64,000 nucleotides of DNA, from the NCBI GenBank assembly GCA_938030665.1, contig CALHHY010000141.1, forward strand, positions 1 through 64,000, read 5' to 3'. This document shows positions 46,061-55,445 of this stretch, one piece after another. Numbering within the stretch: position 1 is the stretch's first letter; every line of letters starts with the position of its first letter. The translations under genes and the position numbers were made by a program. Source of the DNA: an uncultured Litoreibacter sp. GTDB taxonomy: Bacteria > Pseudomonadota > Alphaproteobacteria > Rhodobacterales > Rhodobacteraceae. A model generated the notes under the pieces. The model was not told where the DNA came from. It searched no databases and saw only the letters and a program-made list of their open reading frames with translations.

Positions 46061-46186
46061 CTTGTTGACGGTGACTTAGCCGCAGCATTATGCTTTGAAG
46101 ACGGAAATACTTGGTGGGAATGGGTCGTGCTGACCCGACAAATGGTCGACGTACATATCTGATGTTAGATCACGTGGGGAAATTAG

Positions 46187-46549
46187 GTGCCTGAGCACAG
46201 GTTACTGGCTTTGATTACGGCGGCTTTGATGCTTGGCCCAAGCCAAACGCTTGGCCAGCAAGCAGCGAGCCTTCAAGAGCTTTACACGCTGGAACGGCTG
46301 ATTAGCGGTAAGGACTGCGGGGCGCTGCACTCGTTCGTGTCGTCACGCGGGTACCTGATCAGCGGCTCGGATGCGTTGAGCCAGGAGCTTCAGAAATTCA
46401 TGCGTGACGTCGAAACCGGGCGGCTGGATTGCTTTACCACTGCCGCCCTCGCCCCGCGCCCCGCGACGCCACTGCCGCCGTCGCGCGGCCAGACCGGTCA
46501 ACTGCCCGCATCGGCAAACGTCAATGACCAGTTTCGCGACATCTACTAA
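46187..46549 (+). CDS. Small exported protein of unknown function (120 aa)
   Basis: GTG 46187 with GGGGA 6 bases upstream. A signal peptide (LLALITAALMLGPSQTLG) precedes a helical stretch with two Cys (KDCGALHSF and RLDCFTT), likely a disulfide, and a Pro-rich tail. It follows the large membrane protein and precedes the GT4-like gene, probably in one transcript. No family recognised. Confidence 0.65.
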   Translation: MPEHRLLALITAALMLGPSQTLGQQAASLQELYTLERLISGKDCGALHSFVSSRGYLISGSDALSQELQKFMRDVETGRLDCFTTAALAPRPATPLPPSRGQTGQLPASANVNDQFRDIY

Positions 46550-46552
46550 GAT

Positions 46553-47626
46553 ATGTGTAGCGACATGACCGGGGCCACGGTTTCATACATTCTTGATCCG
46601 CGATTCCCCGGTGGCACCTCTTCGGCGGTCGCAGCGGAACTGGAGGTCATGGCTCAGATGGCCCAGTTGCGCGTCTATGCTATCGAGACGAAAATGTTCA
46701 AGTCGCGCGAGATTGCGCCTCAATTGCAGGCCGCTTTCAATGCGCTGGATATCGAGCCGATCTGGAACCCAAAAACGATCTCGGGCGATTTGGTCGTGTT
46801 TCACAACCCCTCCTGCCTGCGGTTCGAGGAAGTCTTCCCCGCGCAGATTGTCGCCCGCCATTTGGTCGTGATCGAGCATGAGAATTTTGTCCATCCGACC
46901 GGTCAGGACGCGTTTGATGCAGAACATTGCCACACACTGCTAGCGCGCCACGCGTTCGTTCTGGACCGAACCATCGCGCCGATTTCCAACTGGAATCGGG
47001 ACACGATAACCCGATGGCAGCAAAACGGGCCAGACCGGCTCACGGGCTGGTCAATGCTATCTTTCGATTGGTTTAACATCTGCGATTTCGACATGACGCC
47101 GCCAACTAAAGCGCCGCAAGACCGACGCGGAAGACATTCGCGGCCCGGCTTCGACAAATTTCCGGCCCTTGAAGTGCTGGAACAATGCTTCCCCCCATCC
47201 GCGACCTGCAACCTGATCCTTGGCGGGGACAGCTTCATCGACCAGGACACGACCCCCGCCCATTGGGACCTCATCCCCTTTCGCGGCATGGAGGTAAGGA
47301 AATACCTGGAAGTAATTGATTTCATGGTATACTTCACTGCGCAATCCTTCCGGGAAAGCTTTGGCCGGGTGCTCGCGGAGGGCGTCGCCGCCGGCAAGAT
47401 CGTGATCACAGACTCCGAAACAGCGCGGGCTTTTGGTCCGGCTGTTGTGGCCTGCGAACCTGCAGAGGTCGACGAAGTCATCGCCAGCTACATTGCCGAC
47501 CCAGAACGCTACGCCAATGACGTGCGGGCGGCTCAGACCGCACTGACGCAATATGGGCCAGAACCGTTTCGGAAAGCGGTCAACCCGTTGCTAGTGGCGG
47601 CAGCCCCGCCTGCGGTCGCAGCATGA
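46553..47626 (+). CDS. GT4-like glycosyltransferase
   Basis: A GT-B fold glycosyltransferase. The N-terminal glycine-rich start LDPRFPGGTSSAVAAEL and the C-terminal EX7E motif ESFGRVLAE followed by GVAAGKIVITDSE are the GT4 signature for nucleotide-sugar binding. The 357-aa length is normal. The start is ATG 46553; ATG 46565 (MTGATV) is also possible. Its stop overlaps the next gene. Sugar donor and acceptor are unknown. Confidence 0.78.
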   Translation: MCSDMTGATVSYILDPRFPGGTSSAVAAELEVMAQMAQLRVYAIETKMFKSREIAPQLQAAFNALDIEPIWNPKTISGDLVVFHNPSCLRFEEVFPAQIVARHLVVIEHENFVHPTGQDAFDAEHCHTLLARHAFVLDRTIAPISNWNRDTITRWQQNGPDRLTGWSMLSFDWFNICDFDMTPPTKAPQDRRGRHSRPGFDKFPALEVLEQCFPPSATCNLILGGDSFIDQDTTPAHWDLIPFRGMEVRKYLEVIDFMVYFTAQSFRESFGRVLAEGVAAGKIVITDSETARAFGPAVVACEPAEVDEVIASYIADPERYANDVRAAQTALTQYGPEPFRKAVNPLLVAAAPPAVAA

Positions 47627-49692
47627 TCCTGCTTTGTGCCGGCCAACGTGACGAGCAGAATTTTGACGCGCTGCTGACATTCGCTGCTGCGCTCAGTGAT
47701 GCGGGGCAAGAGGTGGTGATCGACAGCCGGTCGATGCCCGAACAGGTCTTTAAGAACCAAAAATACGAGGCCGCGCCTTTTCTGGCCGAGGCTGCGGATA
47801 TCGATCCGACGACGGTCATCGTTCTTGGTTCGCAAAGCATCGGCGAGGAGACGCAGACCCTGCTGCGTAGCCTGCGGTTGGGCCCGGAAGTGGACCTGCT
47901 GCTGATTGGTCGCTTCGCGAATTATCAGGACGAGCTGACCGCGACCAATCGCATCGCGTTCGCCTGCGGGCATGCGCCGCGCTGCGTCAACCTGGCGGAT
48001 TTCCAACCGCACCCGCTGCTTGAACGGGCGCGGGCTCCTTTAGCCGCGCCAGTTTCTGACGCCCCGAAGGCCCCGACCGTTCCAGGAACAAAAGCCCGCG
48101 TGGTCGTTTATCTACCACCGACGTTGCTGGAAAACCCGTCGGTCCTGCCCCAGCTCAATGCGCTCGGCCACCTTGCGGGGGTAGACCTGCATCTGCTGTC
48201 AAACAGCAAGGGCAAGACGCATATCCGCAACTCACCCTACAGCGCGATCTCGGTCTTTTCTTACGGAGAGCTGCCGCCGCGCACCCTGGCCCGCCAGACG
48301 GATATCGCCGTTTTCTTTGGAGACGCGGTTCCCGGTGAGCGGATGGCGGCTTTCGCACTTGATGTGATGGCTGCCGGTAAGGTCGTCGTCGATTGCACGA
48401 GCGACCATGCCTTCATCACCACCGGCGCACCGGCCGTCGCGGGCGATCCCGAACCGGCGGCCTTATCGGCATTCTTGTCAGGTATGGTGCTGGAGTTGCG
48501 CGACGAAATTGGACGGCGCGCACTGAAAAACGACTGGTTGGCGCAGTTCGATATAGGGGTACTCTTGGGCCGGTTAGGGCTCGAGGCCGCGCCCGAAAGG
48601 GCCGCCACACGCGGTCCGCACACCCTGTTTTTTCCGACCAATGGCAACGGCTTGGGCCATGCGCAGCGCTGCGCATTGGTGGCTGAAGCCATGCCCGACC
48701 ACGCGAACCCGGTCTTTGCTGCCTATCCAAGCTGCGTAGATCTGCTGCAATCGCGCGGGTTCAGCTGCCAGCCCATGGTATCACGCAGCGCGGATCACAG
48801 CGACGAGTATAGCGGCGACCTGGTTAACCTGCTCAGACTACGCGCGCAGCTGCAGCCGCATGATCACCTGGTGTTCGATGGCGGATATGTGTTCGATTCC
48901 GTCTACCGCACGATTGCCGAGCTGCAACTGAAAGCCACCTGGGTTCGGCGCGGCCTGTGGCAGGCGGGGCAGGTTCATGCAACCGCGTTGGAGCGCGAAC
49001 GGGTTTTTTCTCAGGTGATTGTCCCGCAGGAGGCCTTTGCCGAGCTGAACACACAGTATTCCTTTGGACCGAAGCTGCATCAGGTTGGCCCGATTGTCGC
49101 GCAATCTCGGTTGGGCGCGGACGAGGCGCGCAAGATGCGCGAAGCCATTGCCAACCATTTCAGGCAGCCTTGTGACACGTTGGTCGTCACCATGCTGGGC
49201 GGGGGCGTGGCATCCAACCGCGCCAGCCAAATCCAGCTGCTGGCAAGCCTTATGGAGCGACGCGCCAACACCCTGCATCTGGTTGTGGCCTGGCCCAATG
49301 CCGTGATCGCGAACGGGGTTTACGGGTGGAAAAACACCAAAGTTGTCTCTACCAAACAGGCGTCCCGCCTTGCGCAAGCGGCTGATCTGGTGGTGTCGGC
49401 GGCTGGCTATAACTCCTTCCATGAGCTTATCTACGCAAACGCGCCGACTATCTTTATCCCGCAATACGCGCCCTATCTGGATGATCAGGAAAAACGCGCG
49501 CGGGCAGCGCATGACCGCGACATCGCTTCGCTTGTGCTGGAGCATGAAACAGTTTTGCTTGAACGCGAAGTCGCCGCGTTCCTGGATGATGGAAAGGGCG
49601 CGTCCCTTACGACCGCTTTTGAGAATGCGTCACTGCCCGAGCCGGGCAATGACCAGGCCGCCGCATTGATTATGAGTGAGGCCAAGTCATGA
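47623..49692 (+). CDS. Large protein with two GT-B-like halves (degenerate GT4 plus MurG-like)
   Basis: Residues 1-320 look like a GT4-type fold with a damaged EX7E (GERMAAFALDVMAAGKVVVD has E then D). Residues about 335-689 resemble GT28/GT1 enzymes: NGNGLGHAQRC at the N-terminus (compare the GxGHxxR of MurG) and AAGYNSFHELIYANAPTIFIPQYAPYLDDQEKRA at the end. The two halves may be a regulatory and a catalytic domain. It overlaps both neighbours (ATGA). Acceptor unknown. Confidence 0.7.
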   Translation: MILLCAGQRDEQNFDALLTFAAALSDAGQEVVIDSRSMPEQVFKNQKYEAAPFLAEAADIDPTTVIVLGSQSIGEETQTLLRSLRLGPEVDLLLIGRFANYQDELTATNRIAFACGHAPRCVNLADFQPHPLLERARAPLAAPVSDAPKAPTVPGTKARVVVYLPPTLLENPSVLPQLNALGHLAGVDLHLLSNSKGKTHIRNSPYSAISVFSYGELPPRTLARQTDIAVFFGDAVPGERMAAFALDVMAAGKVVVDCTSDHAFITTGAPAVAGDPEPAALSAFLSGMVLELRDEIGRRALKNDWLAQFDIGVLLGRLGLEAAPERAATRGPHTLFFPTNGNGLGHAQRCALVAEAMPDHANPVFAAYPSCVDLLQSRGFSCQPMVSRSADHSDEYSGDLVNLLRLRAQLQPHDHLVFDGGYVFDSVYRTIAELQLKATWVRRGLWQAGQVHATALERERVFSQVIVPQEAFAELNTQYSFGPKLHQVGPIVAQSRLGADEARKMREAIANHFRQPCDTLVVTMLGGGVASNRASQIQLLASLMERRANTLHLVVAWPNAVIANGVYGWKNTKVVSTKQASRLAQAADLVVSAAGYNSFHELIYANAPTIFIPQYAPYLDDQEKRARAAHDRDIASLVLEHETVLLEREVAAFLDDGKGASLTTAFENASLPEPGNDQAAALIMSEAKS

Positions 49693-50126
49693 CGCCAAAG
49701 ACCGATTTCGTCGCCCTGCTGGCAAACTTGTCGCCCCATGCGCCGACCGATCTCGATCTGGTGCTGGGGGACGCACCCGCTTCAACGCCCGACCGGCCCG
49801 CGTTGTCAAAGCCAACCACTGCGCCCGCGACCGCGCTTTGGACCCTGCGCGAAGAGCTAAACACTTATATCGGCATCGAAGTCAAAGGCGCGATCAAAGC
49901 CCCTGAAGCCCTGGCTGCGCGCCTTGGAGCGGCCGCGGTTGAGCGTCAGATTATACCAATCTTCCTAAGCCATCAAAGCCGCTGCGAGATGCAACGGTTT
50001 GGCTTCCGGGTCGAGTTGATCCAGGGGGCCACTCCTGCTGCATGCCAAGCCCAAATCGAACAAATCAGGCGGTTTTGGAACCTGGCATTGATTGTTAGCG
50101 CTGATGACGCGGTGCAAATGGGTTAG
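49689..50126 (+). CDS. Hypothetical protein (145 aa), last gene of the glycosyltransferase operon
   Basis: A 145-aa soluble product coupled to the preceding gene (ATGA overlap). The N-terminal third is Pro/Ala-rich; the rest is predicted helical and ends with IRRFWNLALIVSADDAVQMG. No family recognised. It converges on the dynamin-like operon about 95 bp away. Confidence 0.7.
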   Translation: MTPKTDFVALLANLSPHAPTDLDLVLGDAPASTPDRPALSKPTTAPATALWTLREELNTYIGIEVKGAIKAPEALAARLGAAAVERQIIPIFLSHQSRCEMQRFGFRVELIQGATPAACQAQIEQIRRFWNLALIVSADDAVQMG

Positions 50127-50221
50127 TGGCCGCGCTGCTCTGACATTCAGCTGCTGGGTGGCTCTGCCCAGAAAAGGTTTCGACCTCTGCAGAGGCAGCG
50201 GAACAAAGCGCGAATTTCTGC

Positions 50222-51133
50222 TTAGTGAAATGGCGGGTCCGATGATGGCAAGTTAGCGCTGGCACGCGATAGCTTGATTTGATGCCGATCTACCAGGCTG
50301 TTTTGGCTGCTTGTTCTGACCGTCCCTGGCACACGGCGGGGGGTGACGCGACGCGGGGAAATGGGACCGTCCGGTGAGGTCTGGGGCGCGAGCCCGGGAA
50401 TAGAAACCGATCTGACAGCGGCTTTCCGCGCGCCCGGACCCGGCGCCATCATGGCGATCACTTCGGCCAATGCCCGCGCGAAAGCGCTTCCGCCGCTATC
50501 TTCCCAGGTTGCGATATCGGACTGATCGTCGGTGGCCTGTAACAGCGAGATCGGGAGGCAGTGGGCGAAGAGGCCTTCCGTCTCTTTGCGAACCCGACGA
50601 ATAACACGGCCCCGGTCATGCTGGCTGATAAGCTTATCGATCCGCGTCAGTAGCAAAATGCTGTTATCATACAAAGCGGGATCCATTTGCCCCCAAACCG
50701 ACGCCTCGCTTTGGCGCCAGGCCTGCGTCGCGTGGGAGCACCAAATGACCCCATCCACCACCGAAATCAACCGCTGCCAAACCTCGGGCGACATGTTCGG
50801 ATCGGAGATGCCCGGCATGTCGATCAAATCGCAGCGGTCCAACAGTTCTGCGCCGCTAAAAATGTGGATATGCGCGGTGTTCTCAAGCGGAACCTCGGCC
50901 AGCGCGGCAAGGTCTACAGGGTGTTGTCCACCCTCAAGATCAACCCGGTACGGGGCCCCGTCGCCTTTTGAGATCAATACAGGCGGCAGCTGCGTTGCGA
51001 CGACTTGCACAGGCAAATAGCTCGTGCCCAGCAACAGATTTGCCAGAGTACTTTTGCCCGCGCTGAACTCGCCCATCAGGGCAACGCAGGGTTTTTCCTT
51101 TGCTGTATGATTTAATCCGGACTGGAGTGTCAC
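50222..51133 (-). CDS. Dynamin-like GTPase, short form (303 aa)
   Basis: A GTPase of the dynamin/GIMAP-like class. P-loop GEFSAGKST (residues 21-29), a switch I Thr around 47-50 (ATQLPPV), DMPG (105-108) and TRID (163-166, the N/TKxD equivalent) are all present. After about residue 235 it runs into a Pro/Arg/Ser-rich basic tail with no helical stalk, so it is short for a dynamin. GTG 51133 overlaps the stop of the larger GTPase gene. The two GTPases in tandem recall bacterial dynamin pairs that form hetero-oligomers. Confidence 0.82.
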   Translation of the reverse strand: MTLQSGLNHTAKEKPCVALMGEFSAGKSTLANLLLGTSYLPVQVVATQLPPVLISKGDGAPYRVDLEGGQHPVDLAALAEVPLENTAHIHIFSGAELLDRCDLIDMPGISDPNMSPEVWQRLISVVDGVIWCSHATQAWRQSEASVWGQMDPALYDNSILLLTRIDKLISQHDRGRVIRRVRKETEGLFAHCLPISLLQATDDQSDIATWEDSGGSAFARALAEVIAMMAPGPGARKAAVRSVSIPGLAPQTSPDGPISPRRVTPRRVPGTVRTSSQNSLVDRHQIKLSRASANLPSSDPPFH

Positions 51134-53202
51134 TCGTCAAAGCCTTGCAGCATGGTAAGGGCCCTCGATAGTTCGCGTTCGCGCTGCTCAAGCGTTTCCA
51201 TGCCAAATAGCTGGTTTAGCTTGTCACGATCCAGCGCGTTTTTTTCGGTCACGCTGCGCAACACCGACATCTGCTCGTCCAGGAAGGCCTCAAAGGCGGA
51301 AATCGTGTCTTGCCGAATATCGGCGGCTTGCTGTTGCCTCAAGTCAGAGATCAGGTCAGATGTTTCCGACTGGATAAGGTCCTGAAAATCTTTGGCAAAC
51401 GCGTCATAGCCCCGCCTGCGCTGCCACCAGCTGCGCCACCAACCGCCCTTTAAATCCAATGCAATGGTCTGGCCAATGGACACAGGGGGCGGGATGCGCG
51501 GGGCCGCTGGCGCTTTGATATCAAACAGCTCCTCCGGCAACTCCAATGCGTCGCGGTAAAGCCCTGCGGCGTCACGTATGAAATGGCGGGTGCCTTTGCT
51601 GAACGCCGTTTGGCATTTCTGCCCGAATGACTTGTACGCGGTCCCAAGCAACACCCGAAGGCCGGTCGGCTCATATTCCCAGACAACCTTGTCCCCATGA
51701 GTGTTGAGATGCGTGATCAAAGCGCTTGTCGCGCGAGACAGAAAGCTTTGATGCGCCCGCTCGATCCGTGCCTCAAATGCGGATTCCGCTGCGTCTAGGT
51801 CGCCGACTAGATGGCGCAGGCTGGTGTCGCGCAGCAGCTCAAAATGCTTGCGAATATCGACCCGGCGGACATTGATGCGTGCGGCGTCCACCTCAGCCTT
51901 GGCGGCGACATTATCGGAGACCCTGATCTGATTGATAAGATTACTCGCATCGGTTGCCACGCGGCCCGCAACTTCCCGACCGACGCCCTCCAAAATCCTT
52001 TGGCCTATAGAATGATACAGCGCAGGCAGGCCGGACAGCTCCCAGATCAGCTCCGGCTCACCAATGAAATCAGACAGCGCCAACCCGCGCGCGTCCGCAT
52101 GATTTTCTGATGCAGCTTTACTGGCGGCCGGCATCTTCTCCAACGCGCCGCTCATCGCGTATTCTGCCCAAAGCGCGCTGCCAAAAATGATCTCCGCCCC
52201 TCCGGGACCGTTATGCTTTGCCAGCGTTGCCGCGATGCTGGCTTCGATTTGCGGGACCTGGGTGCCGGGGTCCGATAGCTCGTCGATGCGGTTCACGAAG
52301 ATGACGACATCGCGGGTTTTGACATTCGCAATCAGCCGGATCAGCGCCATGTCCGTGGAAGATAATGCCTGATGCGCGGACAGGACAACGACGCAAATTC
52401 GGCTGTCGCGAATGGACTGTATCGTCACCTGTTCGCGCATCATGAACGTATCATTCACGCCGGGCGTATCCCGGATGCAAAGCTTCATTGGGATCGCCGG
52501 TTGATGAAATGTCAGGCGGGCGGATTTAGTAATGTCGGCGAACCGGCCCTGATCCCCTTGCTTTTGCGGCGGCAGTTCATCCTCGAAATCATCGCCGAGG
52601 CAGACATATCGTTCAATCAGCGCTTCGTCGAACGTCTCATAGGCATGTTCCTGGCCCAGCAACATCTCGAAGCGACGGCCAAGACGGGACTTTGATTTTT
52701 CGCGCATAGCATTCACTTGCGCCTTGATCTTTGCCAGCTCGTCTTCGGCGCCCGCGCGCCCCGCAAGCTCGCCGATGCGTCCACCGCCCTGGATCAGCTT
52801 GTCCCATTCATCCTTCTTGAAAAACCGAAACGTGGCGGTTCGCGCCGGGGACTGAGGGTCCGGTTTGAGATGAATGGAGGTCACGACGGAGGTCCAGGGA
52901 TTAACGTCTGCTGGCAGCAGATGCGGCCAGCCGATCATCGTGTTCACAAGAGATGTTTTGCCCGACTTGATTTGGCCAATCATCGTGATGCTGGGCTCGA
53001 GCTCCGCCAAATGGCGGGTAAGCTTGCGCGCAGTGCGTCCGGCGGCCGCGTCACCCAGCTCTTCGATCACGCCGATCGCATGGCGTAAAGGTCGCAACCG
53101 ATTGGCATAGTCCCGCAGTTCTGAGACGGCGGATTTCAAAAGCGTTGAAGATGCGGCCGATCCGTTCGCCGCATGGTTATGAATATCCGGTTCAGCGTTC
53201 AT
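51130..53202 (-). CDS. Dynamin-like GTPase, long form (690 aa)
   Basis: GTPase domain with P-loop GQIKSGKTS (76-84), switch I Thr in PWTSVVTSI (102-110), DTPG (245-248) and NRID (304-307). The N-terminal helix (1-70) and the long C-terminal half (about 400-690) are predicted helical, as in dynamin bundle and stalk regions. A WWRSWWQRRRGY segment (around residue 590) may be a membrane-touching paddle or amphipathic element. The long insert between P-loop and DTPG is charged. It is coupled to the short GTPase downstream and lies 140 bp after the degenerate paralogue. Confidence 0.85.
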   Translation of the reverse strand: MNAEPDIHNHAANGSAASSTLLKSAVSELRDYANRLRPLRHAIGVIEELGDAAAGRTARKLTRHLAELEPSITMIGQIKSGKTSLVNTMIGWPHLLPADVNPWTSVVTSIHLKPDPQSPARTATFRFFKKDEWDKLIQGGGRIGELAGRAGAEDELAKIKAQVNAMREKSKSRLGRRFEMLLGQEHAYETFDEALIERYVCLGDDFEDELPPQKQGDQGRFADITKSARLTFHQPAIPMKLCIRDTPGVNDTFMMREQVTIQSIRDSRICVVVLSAHQALSSTDMALIRLIANVKTRDVVIFVNRIDELSDPGTQVPQIEASIAATLAKHNGPGGAEIIFGSALWAEYAMSGALEKMPAASKAASENHADARGLALSDFIGEPELIWELSGLPALYHSIGQRILEGVGREVAGRVATDASNLINQIRVSDNVAAKAEVDAARINVRRVDIRKHFELLRDTSLRHLVGDLDAAESAFEARIERAHQSFLSRATSALITHLNTHGDKVVWEYEPTGLRVLLGTAYKSFGQKCQTAFSKGTRHFIRDAAGLYRDALELPEELFDIKAPAAPRIPPPVSIGQTIALDLKGGWWRSWWQRRRGYDAFAKDFQDLIQSETSDLISDLRQQQAADIRQDTISAFEAFLDEQMSVLRSVTEKNALDRDKLNQLFGMETLEQRERELSRALTMLQGFDE

Positions 53203-53342
53203 GCCTTTTGCATCTCAATTGTAATTGCAGCACCCCTTAACCCAATGAAGCAAAGAGACAGCAATGCCCGGCCGAAACCCGCCCCATCAGCGTGCTTCCC
53301 CTTATCCTTCCCAGAGGTTGCAATCTGGTAAACGCTTAGCCG

Positions 53343-54470
53343 CTACGCGGCGAGCTGCCCGGCGATCTCTTGCTTGAGCTGAACAAGGGTACCGACGGCC
53401 TCTTCCATCGGGGCCTGAGCCCCCTCAAGCGACATTAAAACGAGTGTATCGGCACTGCTCAGAATATCTTGTCGCAGCTGTAGAAAGGCGGGGCAGTCGT
53501 AATCGGCATCCTCAAATAGGCCCGCAAGGGCTTCCGAAGTTTCCGCACAAAATGACATGATATCAGACGCTTCCTGACCGTCGGTGCGGCTTGCGATTTC
53601 ACGGGCTGTGTCGGTGATTAGCCCCAATGCGCGCACGTAAAGAGCGTCAGCTGATCTGACGCATCGCTGCTGGACGGGCGGCGGTAGTTCTTCCGGAGCA
53701 AGCGCTGCGCTGGCGGGTTGAGGCGGTGCCGCGACCGGCTCCTTTGCTATAGGTGGTTTGACTCGCACCTGCCCTTCATGCGCGTTGAGGAATAGTAACG
53801 CATTGTCCTCATCCGCCGCCCGTCCCGCCTTTGCGACCCGCAGGATAGACGCGATCATGTCTGAGACCTGCCGCTCCAACAGCGTAATCGGTCCCAGACG
53901 AAAATGCGCGCGGAAATCGGGCCCACAATTGACCGACACGCCAGTGCCACGCCAAGTGACCAGAAAACTATGGTCCTTAAGGGACATATCGGCGCGGCCC
54001 CAGATCACCTGCTCCTCCGGGCTGAAATTGCTGCTGCACCAAAGGCAAATGTCGGATGCCGCGAAGATATCTGGATAGACCCCACTGTTTTCCCAATCCG
54101 GCAGGGCTGGGACGATGATCTCGATCCACCGAAGAACTTCCTGCGGGGCATGCAGATGAACGGACCCTAGGGTTGTATCCGCGTCCAGCGCGTTAACAGT
54201 CCGGCTGCGCCCGTCAGGTGCCAAATGGACCGCCGTTGGTTCGCTGTGATAGCTCAGCCGAGTGCCGCCGCCGGGTAGCGTTTCGATCCGCCGGTTGGCC
54301 AAATGGGTCAAAACGGCAGCTTTCAGCGCATCATCGGGGCCCAGCAGCATGAGTTGGATCTTGCTTTTCAACCGGGTCGAAAGGGCGCGCCCCATGACCT
54401 GCAATCGCTCAGACAAGGTGCCAGCGGTAACAAGGGCATCAAGGCGCGCGGCGAAAGATGGCGCGGTCAA
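53343..54470 (-). CDS. Dynamin-like pseudo-GTPase (paralogue of the short GTPase with no nucleotide motifs)
   Basis: A 375-aa product that parallels the 303-aa GTPase: LMLLGPDDALKAAVLTHLA stands where the P-loop should be (no GxxxxGKS/T), VPALPD where DMPG should be, and TWRG where TRID should be. Between these, residues 142-175 match GTPase residues 129-166 (WCS..., then a Q/E-rich stretch, IWG against VWG, then D-x-x-L-x-D-x-S-x-L). The C-terminal part (about 265-375) is helical. It sits between PP2C (15 bp) and the long GTPase. Homology is my own alignment by eye. Confidence 0.6.
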   Translation of the reverse strand: MTAPSFAARLDALVTAGTLSERLQVMGRALSTRLKSKIQLMLLGPDDALKAAVLTHLANRRIETLPGGGTRLSYHSEPTAVHLAPDGRSRTVNALDADTTLGSVHLHAPQEVLRWIEIIVPALPDWENSGVYPDIFAASDICLWCSSNFSPEEQVIWGRADMSLKDHSFLVTWRGTGVSVNCGPDFRAHFRLGPITLLERQVSDMIASILRVAKAGRAADEDNALLFLNAHEGQVRVKPPIAKEPVAAPPQPASAALAPEELPPPVQQRCVRSADALYVRALGLITDTAREIASRTDGQEASDIMSFCAETSEALAGLFEDADYDCPAFLQLRQDILSSADTLVLMSLEGAQAPMEEAVGTLVQLKQEIAGQLAA

Positions 54471-54485
54471 CTTCTTCTCCTGTAT

Positions 54486-55445
54486 CTAGCCCAAGCGTTG
54501 GCGCCCGGCTTTCAGCCCCAGCAAGCCTCGTTTCTTGGCCATCCCGGCCCCTTCTTCCGCAAGATTGCGCGGCGAGGACGCGAACAGGCCCGGTTTGAAG
54601 GCATCCGGTCGAATAAGATGTACATCGCGCATCTTATCAAAAGGTTGCGGCGCGTTTTTTACCTGAATAACGGACAAGCAGACATTGTCTTGTTGCGGAT
54701 GGGCAAGATGGTCAATCTCGCTGATCAGCGCGTCGGCAATCTCGGAGCTGCGGCTCAGCAGCCTTTCGCGCAATATCGCCTCGATCTGTGCGTCCTTGAG
54801 ATATTGAAGCCCGTCGCTGGCAGCGATGAGCATGTCGCCCGCTTGCAGTCCAAAGGGCTCCTCCGGGCAGTCAATCAACGGGATTGGGCAGCCTGACAGA
54901 GCGGAGGTCAACATGTTGCGGTCCGGATGGCCTTCTCCCTCAGCCGCACTGAGCATTCCTTTCTCTACCATCATGTCGATCTGTTCGGCCATGGAATGAT
55001 CAGCGTTGATCTGCGTCAGCGCCCCGTCGCGGTACAAATAAAGGGGAGAGTCGCCCACGGAGAGCCAGAACAACGCATCGGCAGTAAACATCCCGATAAC
55101 CAGGGTGGCGCCCATCCCGCGGGTTTCCGGTTGCGCGATCACATGTTTCGCGATCCCGTCATTGGCCCGTTGCGCTGCCCCCTTAAGCGCCGCGTTGATA
55201 AGACCGGGATCCCGGGCCAAGGCGTCGCGTTGGAATGTGATGTCGCGAAACACCTCCGTCACCGCGATTTTGCTGGCAACATCGCCTGCCGCATGCCCGC
55301 CCATCCCGTCTGCCAGAACGACGAAACCCAGATCGTTTCCCAAGGCAAATTCCGTCAGGATCGCGTCTTCCTGGTAGTCGCGGGCCCCGCAATTGATCGC
55401 CGATGCGGCGTCAAACCGGAGGGCCGTTATCGCTTCATGCCGCAC
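54486..55445 (-). CDS. PP2C-family Ser/Thr protein phosphatase
   Basis: A PPM-type phosphatase of 319 aa. Metal-binding motifs are ARDYQEDA (motif 1), VVLADGMGGHAAGDVAS (motif 2), GMGATLVIG and LSVGDSPLYLYRDG (motifs 5-6), AASDGLQYL, and QQDNVCLSVI near the end. It should remove phosphates placed by the kinase two genes upstream. GTG 55445 overlaps the FHA gene by 11 bp, so the genes are coupled; a longer frame to 55529 runs inside the FHA gene and is rejected. Confidence 0.9.
   Translation of the reverse strand: MRHEAITALRFDAASAINCGARDYQEDAILTEFALGNDLGFVVLADGMGGHAAGDVASKIAVTEVFRDITFQRDALARDPGLINAALKGAAQRANDGIAKHVIAQPETRGMGATLVIGMFTADALFWLSVGDSPLYLYRDGALTQINADHSMAEQIDMMVEKGMLSAAEGEGHPDRNMLTSALSGCPIPLIDCPEEPFGLQAGDMLIAASDGLQYLKDAQIEAILRERLLSRSSEIADALISEIDHLAHPQQDNVCLSVIQVKNAPQPFDKMRDVHLIRPDAFKPGLFASSPRNLAEEGAGMAKKRGLLGLKAGRQRLG

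Noticed and set aside
50222-50430. Possible frameshift that removed a helical stalk from the short GTPase
   Set aside because: I read the other minus-strand frames in this stretch; neither gave a helical continuation, so the basic Pro-rich tail appears genuine.
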